Positions 17,941 to 27,736 of a stretch of 64,000 nucleotides of DNA are shown here, piece by piece (the stretch's first letter is position 1; every line of letters starts with the position of its first letter). The stretch is taken from contig NZ_MLJJ01000019.1 in the NCBI RefSeq assembly GCF_002095575.1, positions 1-64,000 of the forward strand, read 5' to 3'. The stretch comes from Pantoea septica (GTDB taxonomy: Bacteria; Pseudomonadota; Gammaproteobacteria; Enterobacterales; Enterobacteriaceae). The notes below the pieces were generated by a model, which had not been told where the DNA came from, did not search any database, and was given only the letters and a program-made list of their open reading frames with translations. Position numbers and translations under genes: made by a program.

Positions 17941-18599
17941 TCGCGGTTCTCCAGCCGGTAGCCGACGCCGCGCACGGTTTTAATGCGATCTTTGCCCAGC
18001 TTGCGGCGCAGATTATGGATATGCACCTCCAGCGTGTTAGAGCCGGTATCGTCCTGCCAGCTGTAGAGATCCTGCTGCAGCGTTTCGCGATGCACATTCT
18101 GGCCGATGCGCATCAGCAGACGCGTCAGCAGCGCGAACTCTTTGGGCGTGACGTCGAGCGGCTGATTCTCCAGCAGCACCTGCTGCGATGAGAGGTTCAG
18201 CGTGAGATCGCCCTGGCGCAGCAGGTTGTCGCTGTGGCCCTGATAGCGGCGGATCAGGGCGCGCACGCGCGCCTGCAGCTCCGCCAGCGCCAGCGGCTTG
18301 ATCAGATAGTCGTCGGCGCCGGCGTCGAGCCCCTCCACGCGATCGCTGAGCGCGTCGCGCGCGGTCAGGATCAGCACCGGCAGATCGACGCCCGCTCGCC
18401 GCCACTGTCGCAGCAGATCGCCGCCGTCGCGATCCGGCAGGCCGAGATCCAGCACGATCAGGCTGTACTGCGCGCTGTGCAGCAGCGCGTCCGCCTCGGA
18501 AGCGCTGGAGGCGCAGTCAACGGCATAACCCTGGCTGCTCAGCGCCTGGCTCAGACCGCCCTGCAGCAGGACGTCGTCCTCAACGATCAATATTTTCAT
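17937..18599 (-). CDS. pmrA: PmrA/BasR-type response regulator
   Basis: OmpR-family regulator of 220 residues: receiver domain with acidic pocket VEDD and phospho-acceptor Asp 51 in VLDLGLPD, the conserved Lys in YLIKPLAL, and a winged-helix DNA-binding domain with TPKEFALL and VHIHNLRRKLG. In E. coli and Salmonella it drives arn and eptA/pmrC for polymyxin resistance. Here it starts three bases after the dacB stop without a ribosome site of its own that I can see, so it is probably read with dacB. It overlaps pmrB by four bases. Confidence 0.92.
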   Translation of the reverse strand: MKILIVEDDVLLQGGLSQALSSQGYAVDCASSASEADALLHSAQYSLIVLDLGLPDRDGGDLLRQWRRAGVDLPVLILTARDALSDRVEGLDAGADDYLIKPLALAELQARVRALIRRYQGHSDNLLRQGDLTLNLSSQQVLLENQPLDVTPKEFALLTRLLMRIGQNVHRETLQQDLYSWQDDTGSNTLEVHIHNLRRKLGKDRIKTVRGVGYRLENRE

Positions 18600-18602
18600 G
18601 CG

Positions 18603-20036
18603 TTAGTTGTTCTGATAGATATCCCGATAGAGGCGGCTCTCGAAGCGCACCAGCGGAATGCGCCGCGTGCGCTGATCCTGCGGCGGTACCGCATAGCCCG
18701 ACAGGTACTGCACAAAGGCGACGCGCGCGCCGCTGGCGGTGGTAATAAAGCCAGCCAGATTATAGACGCCCTGCAGCGAGCCGGTTTTCGCCGACACTTT
18801 GCCGTCCACGCCCGCTTCGTGCAGGCCGCCGCGATACTGCAGCGTGCCGTCGTGGCCCGCCAGCGGCAGCATGGAGATGTAGTCCAGCGTCGCGTCGTTT
18901 TTCGCAATGTACTGCAATACCTGCATCATGGTGTCCGGCGCGATCAAATCGTGGCGCGACAGCCCCGATCCATCCACCTGAATGCTGTTGCCTAAATCAA
19001 TGTTGGCTTTCTCACGCAGAATACGGCGGATAGCGTCCGATCCGGCGCGGAAGGTGCCGGGCACGTTGAAATAGTGATGGCCGATGGTGCGGAACACCGT
19101 GTCGGCAATCATGTTGTCCGACTTTTTCAGCATAGTACGCAACAGCGAATGCAGCGGCGCGGACTGGGTCGACGCCAGCACGGTGCCAGGCGGCGTGACC
19201 TGCGTCTGACGTACCAGGTGACCGCTGTAGTCGATATCGGCCTGACGCAGTTCCTGCTTCAGGATCTCTCCGGCCCAGGCGGCGTCGTCCTGTACGGCGA
19301 ACGCCAGCGGCAGCGGCTCAGCGCGCTGGCGCATGCAGCCGGTCAGCGTATAGCGGTTGAGCTCGCCCGGCACCACGTCCAGCTCGCAATACTGCGCTTC
19401 GCCGCTGTTGCGGCCGAGGGTGCGTACCTGGCTGAACATATGGGCAGGGTAGTAAGAGGCGATGCGCACGAAGGCGGTTTCGCCCGGCGTGCTGGCGCTG
19501 TAGAGCGAAACGGAGAAGCAGTTTTTGTCTACGATAGCCGCGCCCGGCGGCGCGCTGAAGCACTGTGTCAGATCGTTCCACGGCCAGCCCGGCGCCATGT
19601 CATGGCTGGCGAACACCGACGTGTCGATCACCAGGTTGCCTTTGATATGGGTGACGCCCTGCTTTTTCAGCGCGGCGACCATATTGCGCAGATCCTGACG
19701 GCCCAGCGTCGGATCGCCGGCAAAGCGCGCGACCAGATCGCCGTTTAGCGTGCCGTCGCTGATGGCGCCTTTGGTTTCCAGCGTGGTCTGGAAGCGATAG
19801 TCGCCGCCCAGCTCCAGCAGCGCCGCCAGCGCGGTAATCACCTTCATGGTGCTGGCGGGCAACGCCATCTGTTTGCCGTGATAATCGATTATTGGGGTGC
19901 TGGCGCCGATTTTCTGCACCATCAGCGCCAGATTGGCGCCATCCGGCAAATACTGCATGTATTCATCTACGGGCGCTGCTTGTGCCTGCAGCATAAACGC
20001 ACAGGTTAGTCCGGTAACAAGTCGTGAAAATCGCAT
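18603..20036 (-). CDS. dacB: DacB (PBP4), D-Ala-D-Ala carboxypeptidase/endopeptidase
   Basis: Periplasmic penicillin-binding protein 4, which trims peptidoglycan cross-links. The 477-residue length equals E. coli DacB. A signal peptide (MRFSRLVTG) ends near QAQA. Active-site motifs are S62-T-M-K65, KKSDNMIAD and SAKTGSL. A frame open to 20153 is not used because the family starts MRFSR. It is divergent from greA, as in E. coli. Downstream, pmrA follows after three bases, suggesting a dacB-pmrA-pmrB operon, which differs from E. coli. Confidence 0.96.
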   Translation of the reverse strand: MRFSRLVTGLTCAFMLQAQAAPVDEYMQYLPDGANLALMVQKIGASTPIIDYHGKQMALPASTMKVITALAALLELGGDYRFQTTLETKGAISDGTLNGDLVARFAGDPTLGRQDLRNMVAALKKQGVTHIKGNLVIDTSVFASHDMAPGWPWNDLTQCFSAPPGAAIVDKNCFSVSLYSASTPGETAFVRIASYYPAHMFSQVRTLGRNSGEAQYCELDVVPGELNRYTLTGCMRQRAEPLPLAFAVQDDAAWAGEILKQELRQADIDYSGHLVRQTQVTPPGTVLASTQSAPLHSLLRTMLKKSDNMIADTVFRTIGHHYFNVPGTFRAGSDAIRRILREKANIDLGNSIQVDGSGLSRHDLIAPDTMMQVLQYIAKNDATLDYISMLPLAGHDGTLQYRGGLHEAGVDGKVSAKTGSLQGVYNLAGFITTASGARVAFVQYLSGYAVPPQDQRTRRIPLVRFESRLYRDIYQNN

Positions 20037-20286
20037 AATCTCGCGGTAACTGGCAGGTGAAGCCGTCAATACTACGTCCCGCAGCGGTGGAAAGTAAACG
20101 ATGACCCGCAGGGAACTCTGGGTTAAAATACGTATCAAAATGCAAAACCACATTCTGGCCTGGAACCTTTTCCGGGTCAGGATTCTTTTATTTGCAAAAC
20201 GAGGGTCAGGCCCTGCAGAACCGGTTTTTCTGTGGACACTGGTCAGGATGACGCCGTTAAAACAGGAAAGAGAGCGAGGAGCTTAA

Positions 20287-20763
20287 ATGAATCAGATTCC
20301 GATGACGTTAAGGGGCGCCGAAAAGCTGCGCGAAGAGCTGAACGAGCTGAAAACCGTTAAACGCCCGCGCATCATCGCCTCAATCGCTGAAGCGCGTGAG
20401 CACGGCGATCTGAAAGAGAACGCGGAGTATCACGCCGCGCGCGAAGAGCAGGGGTTTTGCGAAGGCCGTATTCAGGAGATCGAAGCCAAGCTTTCTAATG
20501 CGCAGGTTATCGACGTCACCACCATTCCAAACAATGGCCGCGTGATCTTCGGCGCGACCGTAACCGTGCTCAACACCGATACCGACGAAGAGTCGACCTA
20601 TCGCATCGTGGGCGACGACGAAGCGGACTTTAAGCAAAATCTGATTTCGGTCAACTCGCCGATGGCGCGTGGTCTGGTAGGAAAAGAGGTGGACGATGTG
20701 ACCATCATCAAAACCCCGGGCGGCGATGTTGAGTATGAAATTCTTAAAGTGGAATACCTTTAA
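20287..20763 (+). CDS. greA: GreA, transcript cleavage factor
   Basis: GreA rescues stalled RNA polymerase by stimulating cleavage of backtracked RNA. The 158 residues equal the family length: an N-terminal coiled-coil with the acidic tip region [18 protein letters not shown] at about 41-58, and a C-terminal FKBP-like domain with [20 protein letters not shown] precedes the ATG. It is divergent from dacB and ends 47 bases before a bidirectional terminator. Confidence 0.97.
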   Translation: MNQIPMTLRGAEKLREELNELKTVKRPRIIASIAEAREHGDLKENAEYHAAREEQGFCEGRIQEIEAKLSNAQVIDVTTIPNNGRVIFGATVTVLNTDTDEESTYRIVGDDEADFKQNLISVNSPMARGLVGKEVDDVTIIKTPGGDVEYEILKVEYL

Positions 20764-20810
20764 GAGAGAGCTACGCTTTGAAAAGCGTCGAAGCATTATG
20801 TAAAGAATGG

Positions 20811-20833
20811 AAAAGGCCGCGATGCGGCCTTTT
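20811..20833. terminator. Bidirectional terminator between greA and yhbY
   Basis: AAAAGGCCGC, GAT loop, GCGGCCTTTT: a perfect 10-bp stem with A-run on one side and T-run on the other, between the convergent greA and yhbY. Confidence 0.9.
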
Positions 20834-20884
20834 AACCCATGCGGGAGCATGGCACTTTCTCTGGCCGGTTGACCGGCAACGCCT

Positions 20885-21178
20885 TTAGCGCGGCAGAGAA
20901 ATCTTGCTCTCTTTAGACGGGCGATACAGCACCAGCGTTTTGCCGATTACCTGCACGTTGCCGGCTTTGGTCTCACGCACGATAGCCTCAACGATCAGCT
21001 GTTTGGTTTCACGGTCTTCCGAGGCAATTTTCACCTTGATCAGTTCGTGATGTTCCAGCGCGGATTCGATTTCGGCCAGCACGCCTTCGGTCAGGCCGTT
21101 GCCGCCGATCATGACCACGGGTTTCAGTGGATGGGCGAGGCCTTTCAGGTGCTGTTTTTGTTTGGTACTTAGATTCAT
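20885..21178 (-). CDS. yhbY: YhbY, ribosome-assembly RNA-binding protein
   Basis: A 97-residue CRS1/YhbY-domain protein that associates with pre-50S particles. Nearly identical in pattern to the E. coli protein: MNLSTKQKQHLKGLAHPLKP, GGNGLTEGVLAEIE with the GxxG-type loop, and QVIGKTLVLYRPS at the end. It converges on greA and is divergent from rlmE across 126 bases that must carry both promoters. Confidence 0.96.
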   Translation of the reverse strand: MNLSTKQKQHLKGLAHPLKPVVMIGGNGLTEGVLAEIESALEHHELIKVKIASEDRETKQLIVEAIVRETKAGNVQVIGKTLVLYRPSKESKISLPR

Positions 21179-21304
21179 CGTATTTTTTGCTTACTCAGGG
21201 ATTGAAAACGGTTCATTCTACCGCCATCTCGGGGTTATCACCAAATCAACGCAACCCATTGCGTGCAGGTTTATCGCTGCGATGACGATTTAGTTGAGAA
21301 AATT

Positions 21305-21934
21305 ATGACGGGTAAAAAGCGTTCGGCCAGCTCCAGCCGCTGGTTACAGGAACACTTTAGCGATAAATATGTGCTTCAGGCACAGAAAAAGGGGTTGCGT
21401 TCGCGCGCCTGGTTTAAACTTGATGAAATACAACAGGGTGACAAGCTTTTCAAACCCGGTATGACCGTGGTAGATCTGGGTGCGGCACCCGGCGGCTGGT
21501 CGCAGTACGTGGTCCAGCAGATCGGCTCTTCGGGACGCGTTATCGCCTGCGATATTCTGCCGATGGATCCTATCGTCGGCGTCGATTTCCTTCAGGGCGA
21601 TTTTCGTGAAGAATCGGTGATCAAGGCGCTGCTCGATCGCGTAGGCGATCAAAAAGTGCAGGTGGTCATGTCGGATATGGCGCCCAACATGAGCGGGACG
21701 CCGGCAGTCGATATTCCCCGGTCGATGTATTTGGTTGAACTGGCGCTCGAAATGTGTCGGGATATCCTGGCACCGGGCGGCAGTTTTGTAGTGAAAGTGT
21801 TTCAGGGAGATGGCTTCGATGAATACCTGCGGGAAATTCGCTCCCTGTTTACGAAAGTGAAAATTCGTAAGCCGGACGCTTCGCGATCTCGTTCGCGCGA
21901 AGTGTACATTGTGGCGACAGGGCGCAAACTATAG
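21305..21934 (+). CDS. rlmE: RlmE (FtsJ/RrmJ), 23S rRNA U2552 2'-O-methyltransferase
   Basis: RlmE methylates U2552 of 23S rRNA at a late step of 50S assembly. The 209 residues match the family. Motifs include [12 protein letters not shown] with the catalytic Lys, the SAM-binding [23 protein letters not shown] with the catalytic Asp, and FVVKVFQG with the second Lys. ATG at 21305 (MTGKKRS) is chosen; the frame extends back to 21263 without family support. It is followed by ftsH, as in E. coli. Confidence 0.96.
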   Translation: MTGKKRSASSSRWLQEHFSDKYVLQAQKKGLRSRAWFKLDEIQQGDKLFKPGMTVVDLGAAPGGWSQYVVQQIGSSGRVIACDILPMDPIVGVDFLQGDFREESVIKALLDRVGDQKVQVVMSDMAPNMSGTPAVDIPRSMYLVELALEMCRDILAPGGSFVVKVFQGDGFDEYLREIRSLFTKVKIRKPDASRSRSREVYIVATGRKL

Positions 21935-22037
21935 CCCAATTGATGAAGTTGCAGCCCACCAGCCGCGATTCCATGTATGAAGGATATATAGTACCCTACG
22001 CTGTCTGTTAACACCGTTGTAATATGAGGTTAATCCC

Positions 22038-23972
22038 TTGAGTGACATGGCGAAAAACCTGATTCTCTGGTTAGTCATCGCGGTCGTGCTGATGTCAGTA
22101 TTCCAGAGCTTTGGGCCCAGCGAGTCGAATGGCCGTAGGGTTGATTATTCAACCTTCCTGTCGGAAGTGAACCAGGATCAGGTCCGCGAGGCACGTATTA
22201 ACGGGCGTGAGATTAACGTAATCAAGAAAGACAGTAATAAATACACGACCTACATTCCTGTCAATGATCCCAAGTTACTCGATAACCTGTTGACCAAAAA
22301 CGTCAAAGTGGTTGGCGAACCGCCGGAAGAACCGAGCCTGCTGGCTTCGATCTTTATTTCCTGGTTCCCGATGCTGCTGCTGATTGGCGTGTGGATCTTC
22401 TTTATGCGTCAGATGCAGGGCGGCGGCGGCAAAGGCGCGATGTCCTTTGGCAAAAGCAAAGCCCGTATGCTGACGGAAGATCAGATCAAAACCACTTTCG
22501 CCGACGTGGCAGGCTGCGACGAAGCGAAAGAGGAAGTGGGTGAACTGGTCGAGTATCTGCGCGAACCGAGCCGCTTCCAGAAGCTGGGCGGTAAAATCCC
22601 TAAAGGCGTGCTGATGGTGGGCCCGCCGGGTACCGGTAAAACCCTGCTGGCGAAAGCTATCGCAGGCGAAGCGAAAGTACCGTTCTTTACTATTTCCGGT
22701 TCCGACTTCGTGGAAATGTTCGTCGGCGTCGGCGCATCTCGCGTGCGCGACATGTTCGAACAGGCCAAGAAAGCCGCACCTTGCATCATCTTTATTGATG
22801 AGATCGACGCCGTCGGTCGTCAGCGCGGCGCAGGTTTAGGCGGCGGTCACGATGAACGTGAACAGACTCTGAACCAGATGCTGGTTGAGATGGACGGCTT
22901 TGAAGGCAACGAAGGCATTATCGTTATCGCCGCGACTAACCGTCCAGACGTTCTCGACCCGGCGCTGCTGCGTCCAGGCCGCTTTGACCGTCAGGTCGTC
23001 GTGGGTCTGCCGGACGTGCGCGGTCGCGAACAGATTCTGAAAGTGCATATGCGCCGCGTGCCGCTGGCGACCGATATCGACGCAGGCATCATCGCGCGCG
23101 GTACGCCGGGCTTCTCCGGTGCGGATCTCGCGAACCTGGTGAACGAAGCGGCGCTGTTTGCCGCGCGCGGCAACAAGCGCGTGGTATCGATGGTTGAATT
23201 CGAGAAAGCGAAAGACAAAATCATGATGGGTGCGGAACGTCGCTCCATGGTGATGACGGAAGCGCAGAAAGAATCCACCGCGTACCACGAAGCGGGCCAC
23301 GCGATTATCGGCCGTCTGGTGCCGGAACACGATCCGGTGCATAAGGTAACGATTATTCCGCGCGGACGTGCGCTCGGCGTGACCTTCTTCCTGCCTGAAG
23401 GCGACGCCATCAGCGCCAGCCGTCAGAAGCTGGAAAGCCAGATCTCTACCCTGTACGGCGGCCGCCTGGCTGAAGAGATTATTTACGGTGCGGAACACGT
23501 TTCCACCGGTGCCTCTAACGACATCAAAGTGGCCACTAACCTGGCGCGCAACATGGTGACGCAGTGGGGCTTCTCGGAAAAACTGGGTCCGTTACTCTAT
23601 GCGGAAGAAGAGGGCGAAGTCTTCCTCGGCCGTTCCGTGGCGAAAGCGAAACATATGTCTGACGAAACCGCGCGCATTATCGACCAGGAAGTTAAACACC
23701 TGATCGACAGCAACTACCAGCGCGCGCGCCGTATTCTGAGCGAGAATATGGACATCCTTCACGCGATGAAAGACGCGCTGATGAAGTATGAAACCATCGA
23801 TGCGCCGCAGATCGACGACCTGATGGCGCGCCGCGAAGTGCGTCCGCCAGCAGGCTGGGAAGATCCGGGCAGCAACTCCGACAGCAATGGCACGCCGAAG
23901 GCGCCGCGTCCGGTCGATGAGCCGCGCACGCCGAATCCTGGCAATACCATGTCAGAGCAGTTCGACAAATAA
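22038..23972 (+). CDS. ftsH: FtsH, ATP-dependent zinc metalloprotease
   Basis: Membrane AAA protease that degrades LpxC, sigma-32 and damaged membrane proteins. Two N-terminal membrane segments (about 5-25 and 100-120) flank a periplasmic domain. Then come Walker A GPPGTGKT, Walker B IIFIDEID, the second region of homology [19 protein letters not shown], and zinc site HEAGH. TTG at 22038 has GAGG eight bases upstream; ATG at 22047 (MAKNLIL, 641 residues) is the alternative and corresponds to the usual E. coli start. A strong terminator follows at 23990. Confidence 0.96.
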   Translation: MSDMAKNLILWLVIAVVLMSVFQSFGPSESNGRRVDYSTFLSEVNQDQVREARINGREINVIKKDSNKYTTYIPVNDPKLLDNLLTKNVKVVGEPPEEPSLLASIFISWFPMLLLIGVWIFFMRQMQGGGGKGAMSFGKSKARMLTEDQIKTTFADVAGCDEAKEEVGELVEYLREPSRFQKLGGKIPKGVLMVGPPGTGKTLLAKAIAGEAKVPFFTISGSDFVEMFVGVGASRVRDMFEQAKKAAPCIIFIDEIDAVGRQRGAGLGGGHDEREQTLNQMLVEMDGFEGNEGIIVIAATNRPDVLDPALLRPGRFDRQVVVGLPDVRGREQILKVHMRRVPLATDIDAGIIARGTPGFSGADLANLVNEAALFAARGNKRVVSMVEFEKAKDKIMMGAERRSMVMTEAQKESTAYHEAGHAIIGRLVPEHDPVHKVTIIPRGRALGVTFFLPEGDAISASRQKLESQISTLYGGRLAEEIIYGAEHVSTGASNDIKVATNLARNMVTQWGFSEKLGPLLYAEEEGEVFLGRSVAKAKHMSDETARIIDQEVKHLIDSNYQRARRILSENMDILHAMKDALMKYETIDAPQIDDLMARREVRPPAGWEDPGSNSDSNGTPKAPRPVDEPRTPNPGNTMSEQFDK

Positions 23973-23989
23973 CAGGGTTTCACCCTTGC

Positions 23990-24017
23990 AAAAACCCCGG
24001 CTGGTCCGGGGTTTTTT
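23990..24017 (+). terminator. Terminator after ftsH
   Basis: AAAACCCCGG, CTGGT loop, CCGGGGTTTTTT: a GC-rich stem followed by six T. It lies 18 bases after the ftsH stop, so some reading into folP may be needed unless folP has its own promoter. Confidence 0.9.
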
Positions 24018-24053
24018 ACATCCGTAATCAGGTAATCAGAGGAGATTTTCCCC

Positions 24054-24887
24054 ATGAAGTTGTACGCCCGTGATACCCATCTGGATTTATCGTTTCCCCA
24101 TGTGATGGGCATTTTGAATGTCACGCCGGACTCCTTCTCCGATGGTGGAAAACATCACACGTTGGTCGAGGCGCTGACGCACACCAATGAAATGGTTAAC
24201 GCGGGCGCCACCATTATCGACGTGGGCGGCGAGTCGACCCGTCCGGGGGCGGATGAGGTCAGCGTCGACGAAGAGCTGGCGCGCGTCATTCCGGTGGTAG
24301 AGGCGATTGCGCAGCGTTTCGAGGTGTGGATTTCGGTTGATACGTCAAAAGCCGAGGTTATCCGCGAAGCGGCGCGAGCGGGCGCTCACATCATTAACGA
24401 CATTCGCTCTCTCTCCGAACCGGGCGCGCTGGAAGCGGCGGCGGCGGCTAATTTGCCGGTTTGCCTGATGCATATGCAGGGCGAGCCGCGCACTATGCAG
24501 CAGGCACCTGAGTATCGCGATGTTGTAAGCGAAGTGGATGCTTACTTCGCGGATCAAATCGCGCGCTGCGAAGCGGGGGGTATCAAAAAAGAACATCTGC
24601 TGCTCGACCCTGGCTTCGGTTTCGGTAAGAATCTCAACCACAACTATGAGCTGCTGGCCCACCTTAGCCATTTTCACCATTTCGGGCTGCCCCTGCTGGT
24701 GGGCATGTCGCGCAAGTCTATGATTGGTCAGCTGTTGAACGTCGGGCCGTCGCAGCGCCTGACGGGTAGCCTGACCTGCGCAGTGATTGCCGCGATGCAG
24801 GGCGCGCAGATCATTCGCGTACATGACGTTAAAGAGACGGTCGAGGCGATGCGCGTTGTCGAAGCGACACGGAGAGCAAAAGGATAA
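24054..24887 (+). CDS. folP: FolP, dihydropteroate synthase
   Basis: FolP joins 4-aminobenzoate to the pterin pyrophosphate in folate synthesis and is the sulfonamide target. The 277 residues show MGILNVTPDSFSDGG near the N-terminus, DVGGESTRPGA, ISVDTSKA, INDIRSL, LDPGFGFGK and LVGMSRKSMIG, all pterin-binding family signatures in order. GAGGAG lies upstream of the ATG. glmM follows after seven bases, forming folP-glmM. Confidence 0.97.
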   Translation: MKLYARDTHLDLSFPHVMGILNVTPDSFSDGGKHHTLVEALTHTNEMVNAGATIIDVGGESTRPGADEVSVDEELARVIPVVEAIAQRFEVWISVDTSKAEVIREAARAGAHIINDIRSLSEPGALEAAAAANLPVCLMHMQGEPRTMQQAPEYRDVVSEVDAYFADQIARCEAGGIKKEHLLLDPGFGFGKNLNHNYELLAHLSHFHHFGLPLLVGMSRKSMIGQLLNVGPSQRLTGSLTCAVIAAMQGAQIIRVHDVKETVEAMRVVEATRRAKG

Positions 24888-24894
24888 TTAAGGC

Positions 24895-26229
24895 ATGAGT
24901 AATCGTAAATATTTTGGTACGGACGGCATTCGCGGCAAGGTTGGCGAAGCGCCGATTACCCCTGACTTTGTACTGAAGCTGGGCTGGGCGGCAGGCAAAG
25001 TGCTGGCGCGCCACGGCTCGCGAAAGGTGCTGATCGGTAAAGATACGCGTATCTCCGGCTATATGCTGGAGTCGGCGCTGGAGGCAGGCCTGGCCGCAGC
25101 GGGCTTGTCCGCCGCCTTTACCGGCCCAATGCCGACGCCCGCCATCGCCTATCTGACGCGCACCTTCCGCGCCGAAGCGGGCATCGTCATCTCCGCGTCG
25201 CACAACCCGTTTGACGATAACGGCATTAAATTCTTCTCCGCCGAAGGCACCAAGCTGCCGGACGAGGTAGAAGAGGCGATTGAGCTGGAAATGGAGAAGC
25301 CGCTGACCTGCGTCGAGTCCGCCGAGCTGGGGCGCGCCAGCCGTATCGTAGACGCCGCCGGCCGCTATATCGAGTTCTGCAAGGGCTCCTTTCCGAGCGA
25401 GCTTAGCCTTAACGGCCTGAAAATCGTGGTTGACTGCGCGAACGGCGCCACCTACCACATTGCGCCGAACGTGCTGCGCGAGCTGGGCGCCACCGTTATC
25501 GCCATCGCCACGCAGCCTGACGGCATGAATATCAACAAAGAGTGCGGCGCGACCGATCTGCGTATGCTGCAGCAGCGCGTGCTGGCGGAGAAAGCGGATA
25601 TCGGCCTAGCTTACGACGGTGACGGCGACCGCATCATGATGGTCGACCATCTGGGCGAGAAGGTCGATGGCGACCAGATCCTGTATATCATCGCGCGCGA
25701 AGGGCTGCGTCAGGGCCAGCTACGCGGCGGCGTGGTCGGGACCCTGATGAGCAATATGGGCCTCGAGCTGGCACTGAAGCAGCTCGGCATTCCTTTCGCC
25801 CGCGCCAAAGTGGGCGACCGCTACGTGCTGGAAAAGATGCAAGAGAAGAACTGGCGTCTTGGCGCGGAGAACTCCGGCCACGTTATTCTGCTGGATAAAA
25901 CCACCACCGGCGACGGCATCGTAGCAAGTTTGCAAGTGCTCACTGCAATGGTGCGCAACCATATGAGCCTGCACGATCTGTGCAGCGGCATGAAGATGCT
26001 GCCGCAGGTGCTGGTCAACGTGCGCTTCAGCGGCACCGGCGACCCGCTGGAAGACGAGGCGGTAAAAAGCGTGACGGCGGAGGTGGAAAAGACCCTGGCC
26101 GGACGCGGACGCGTGCTGCTGCGTAAATCGGGTACCGAGCCGTTGATTCGCGTCATGGTGGAAGGGGAAAACGAAGCGCAGGTCACCGAGCTGGCGCATC
26201 GTATCGCCGAACAGGTCAAAGCGGTTTAA
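24895..26229 (+). CDS. glmM: GlmM, phosphoglucosamine mutase
   Basis: GlmM interconverts glucosamine-6- and -1-phosphate for UDP-GlcNAc, peptidoglycan and LPS. The 444 residues have the phospho-serine loop [12 protein letters not shown] with Ser 102, the Mg loop [11 protein letters not shown], the sugar-binding GAENSGH and the phosphate-binding [12 protein letters not shown] near the C-terminus. It starts seven bases after folP. Confidence 0.97.
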   Translation: MSNRKYFGTDGIRGKVGEAPITPDFVLKLGWAAGKVLARHGSRKVLIGKDTRISGYMLESALEAGLAAAGLSAAFTGPMPTPAIAYLTRTFRAEAGIVISASHNPFDDNGIKFFSAEGTKLPDEVEEAIELEMEKPLTCVESAELGRASRIVDAAGRYIEFCKGSFPSELSLNGLKIVVDCANGATYHIAPNVLRELGATVIAIATQPDGMNINKECGATDLRMLQQRVLAEKADIGLAYDGDGDRIMMVDHLGEKVDGDQILYIIAREGLRQGQLRGGVVGTLMSNMGLELALKQLGIPFARAKVGDRYVLEKMQEKNWRLGAENSGHVILLDKTTTGDGIVASLQVLTAMVRNHMSLHDLCSGMKMLPQVLVNVRFSGTGDPLEDEAVKSVTAEVEKTLAGRGRVLLRKSGTEPLIRVMVEGENEAQVTELAHRIAEQVKAV

Positions 26230-26235
26230 GGCGTG

Positions 26236-26267
26236 AACGGCGGACGGTTTTACGCCGATCCGCCGTT
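26236..26267. terminator. Stem-loop after glmM (weak terminator candidate)
   Basis: AACGGCGGA at 26236-26244 pairs exactly with TCCGCCGTT at 26259-26267, six bases after the glmM stop. No T-run follows on the plus strand, so termination would be weak; it may instead protect the mRNA end. Confidence 0.4.
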
Positions 26268-26444
26268 AAAACATCAGGATGGCGCTTTTTTCCGCAGTCG
26301 ATCGCGGCGAAGAAAATTACCCTTGCAGAGGGGGGCGCCTTTGGTTAGTATTCACACCCGCTTCTGATGGGTGATGACGACACGGCCCATCTATACTGGC
26401 TGAAGCTTAACTGTGCGGTTATCGCGCAAGGAAACAGGTTGATT

Positions 26445-26780
26445 ATGTACGAAGCTCTTTTAGTTATCTTCCTTATTGTAGCCATCGCCCTCGTGGGTTT
26501 GATTATGCTGCAGCAAGGTAAAGGCGCTGATATGGGAGCCTCATTCGGTGCAGGCGCATCCGCAACGCTGTTCGGTTCTACGGGTTCAGGTAACTTCATG
26601 ACTCGCATGACCGGCATTCTCGCGGCACTGTTCTTCATCATCAGCCTTGTTCTGGGTAACCTGAACACCAATAAGACTTCAAAAGGAAGCGAGTGGGAAA
26701 ATCTGTCAGCGCCGGCGCAGTCAACGCAATCGACTCAGCCTGCACAACCGGCAACGCCGGGTAACGACATCCCGAAATAA
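26445..26780 (+). CDS. secG: SecG, protein-export membrane subunit
   Basis: SecG is the small subunit of the SecYEG translocon. The 111 residues have two membrane helices (about 1-22 and 52-72) joined by the conserved loop LQQGKGADMGASFGAGASATLFG, then a polar tail rich in Ser, Thr, Gln and Pro. ATG at 26445 (MYEALLV) follows AAGGAAAC; earlier in-frame codons lack a site. tRNA-Leu follows 48 bases after the stop. Confidence 0.95.
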   Translation: MYEALLVIFLIVAIALVGLIMLQQGKGADMGASFGAGASATLFGSTGSGNFMTRMTGILAALFFIISLVLGNLNTNKTSKGSEWENLSAPAQSTQSTQPAQPATPGNDIPK

Positions 26781-26828
26781 GTTCGTCATGCTTGCGACGC
26801 GACAGATTCAAGTCGTGGTCTGAACAGT

Positions 26829-26915
26829 GCCGAGGTGGTGGAATTGGTAGACACGCTACCTTGAGGTGGTAGTGCCCGATTGGGCTTACGGGTTCAAGTC
26901 CCGTCCTCGGTACCA
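26829..26915 (+). tRNA. leuU: tRNA-Leu(GAG)
   Basis: An 87-base class II tRNA: acceptor GCCGAGG pairs with CCTCGGT, the anticodon loop TTGAGGT carries GAG at 26863-26865, and there is a long variable arm, a GGTTCAAGTCC T-arm and an encoded ACCA end. leuU also follows secG in E. coli. Confidence 0.97.
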
Positions 26916-26973
26916 AATCTGGTTTTACTTGCAAATATCGCAAGATCAGCGTAACATTCGTCACGTTTTCGGA

Positions 26974-27050
<77 letters not shown>

Positions 27051-27171
27051 CTTTCCCTTAGAGTTCTTTTTCAAATATACTGTGTGCATCGACGGGCGCA
27101 TCGCAGCGAGTTTTGAAAAAAATTCTTCTGGACGGTGCCGAGCCGCTTAGCGGCGTACAGGGTCCAGTCAC

Positions 27172-27199
27172 AAAAAGCCCCGAATTTTCGGGGTTTTTT
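27172..27199 (+). terminator. Terminator between metY and rimP
   Basis: AAAAAGCCCCGAA, TT, TTCGGGGTTTTTT: a 7-bp GC-rich stem and a six-T run. It probably ends or thins transcription from the tRNA promoter before rimP. Confidence 0.85.
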
Positions 27200-27259
27200 G
27201 TTATCAGGAAATCGTAACACTGGGCTATTAAGCCCTTTTTTTATGTCTTGGGGGTGGGC

Positions 27260-27712
27260 TTGTCCACATTAGAGCAAAAATTGACAGAGTTGGTATCGGC
27301 TCCGGTAGAAGCGCTCGGCTACGAACTGGTCGGTATCGAATTCGTTCGTGGTCGCACATCAACCCTGCGCATCTATATTGATAGTGAAGATGGCATCAAT
27401 GTCGATGATTGCGCGGATGTCAGCCACCAGGTAAGCGCGGTGCTGGATGTGGAAGATCCCATCACCGTGGCTTACAACCTTGAAGTCTCCTCACCGGGGC
27501 TGGATCGCCCGATGTTTACCGCGGAACATTACGTGCGGTATACAGGCGAAGAAGTCAGTCTGGTCCTGCGCATGGCGGTACAGAACCGTCGTAAATGGCA
27601 GGGCATCATCAAGTCGGTCGACGGCGAGATGGTGACGGTGACCGTTGAGGGTAAAGACGAGGTGTTCGCGCTGAGCAATATTCAGAAAGCGAACCTGGTC
27701 CCCCACTTTTAA
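27260..27712 (+). CDS. rimP: RimP, 30S ribosome maturation factor
   Basis: RimP aids 30S assembly. The 150 residues match the E. coli protein almost throughout: [42 protein letters not shown], and [15 protein letters not shown] at the end. The start is a TTG at 27260, matching the family length and preceded by GGGGGTGGG. TTG 27248 and GTG 27254 are in-frame alternatives adding up to four residues. It is the first gene of rimP-nusA-infB-rbfA-truB. Confidence 0.93.
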   Translation: MSTLEQKLTELVSAPVEALGYELVGIEFVRGRTSTLRIYIDSEDGINVDDCADVSHQVSAVLDVEDPITVAYNLEVSSPGLDRPMFTAEHYVRYTGEEVSLVLRMAVQNRRKWQGIIKSVDGEMVTVTVEGKDEVFALSNIQKANLVPHF

Positions 27713-27736
27713 AAGTCCGGATTGAGGCTAACCAGG

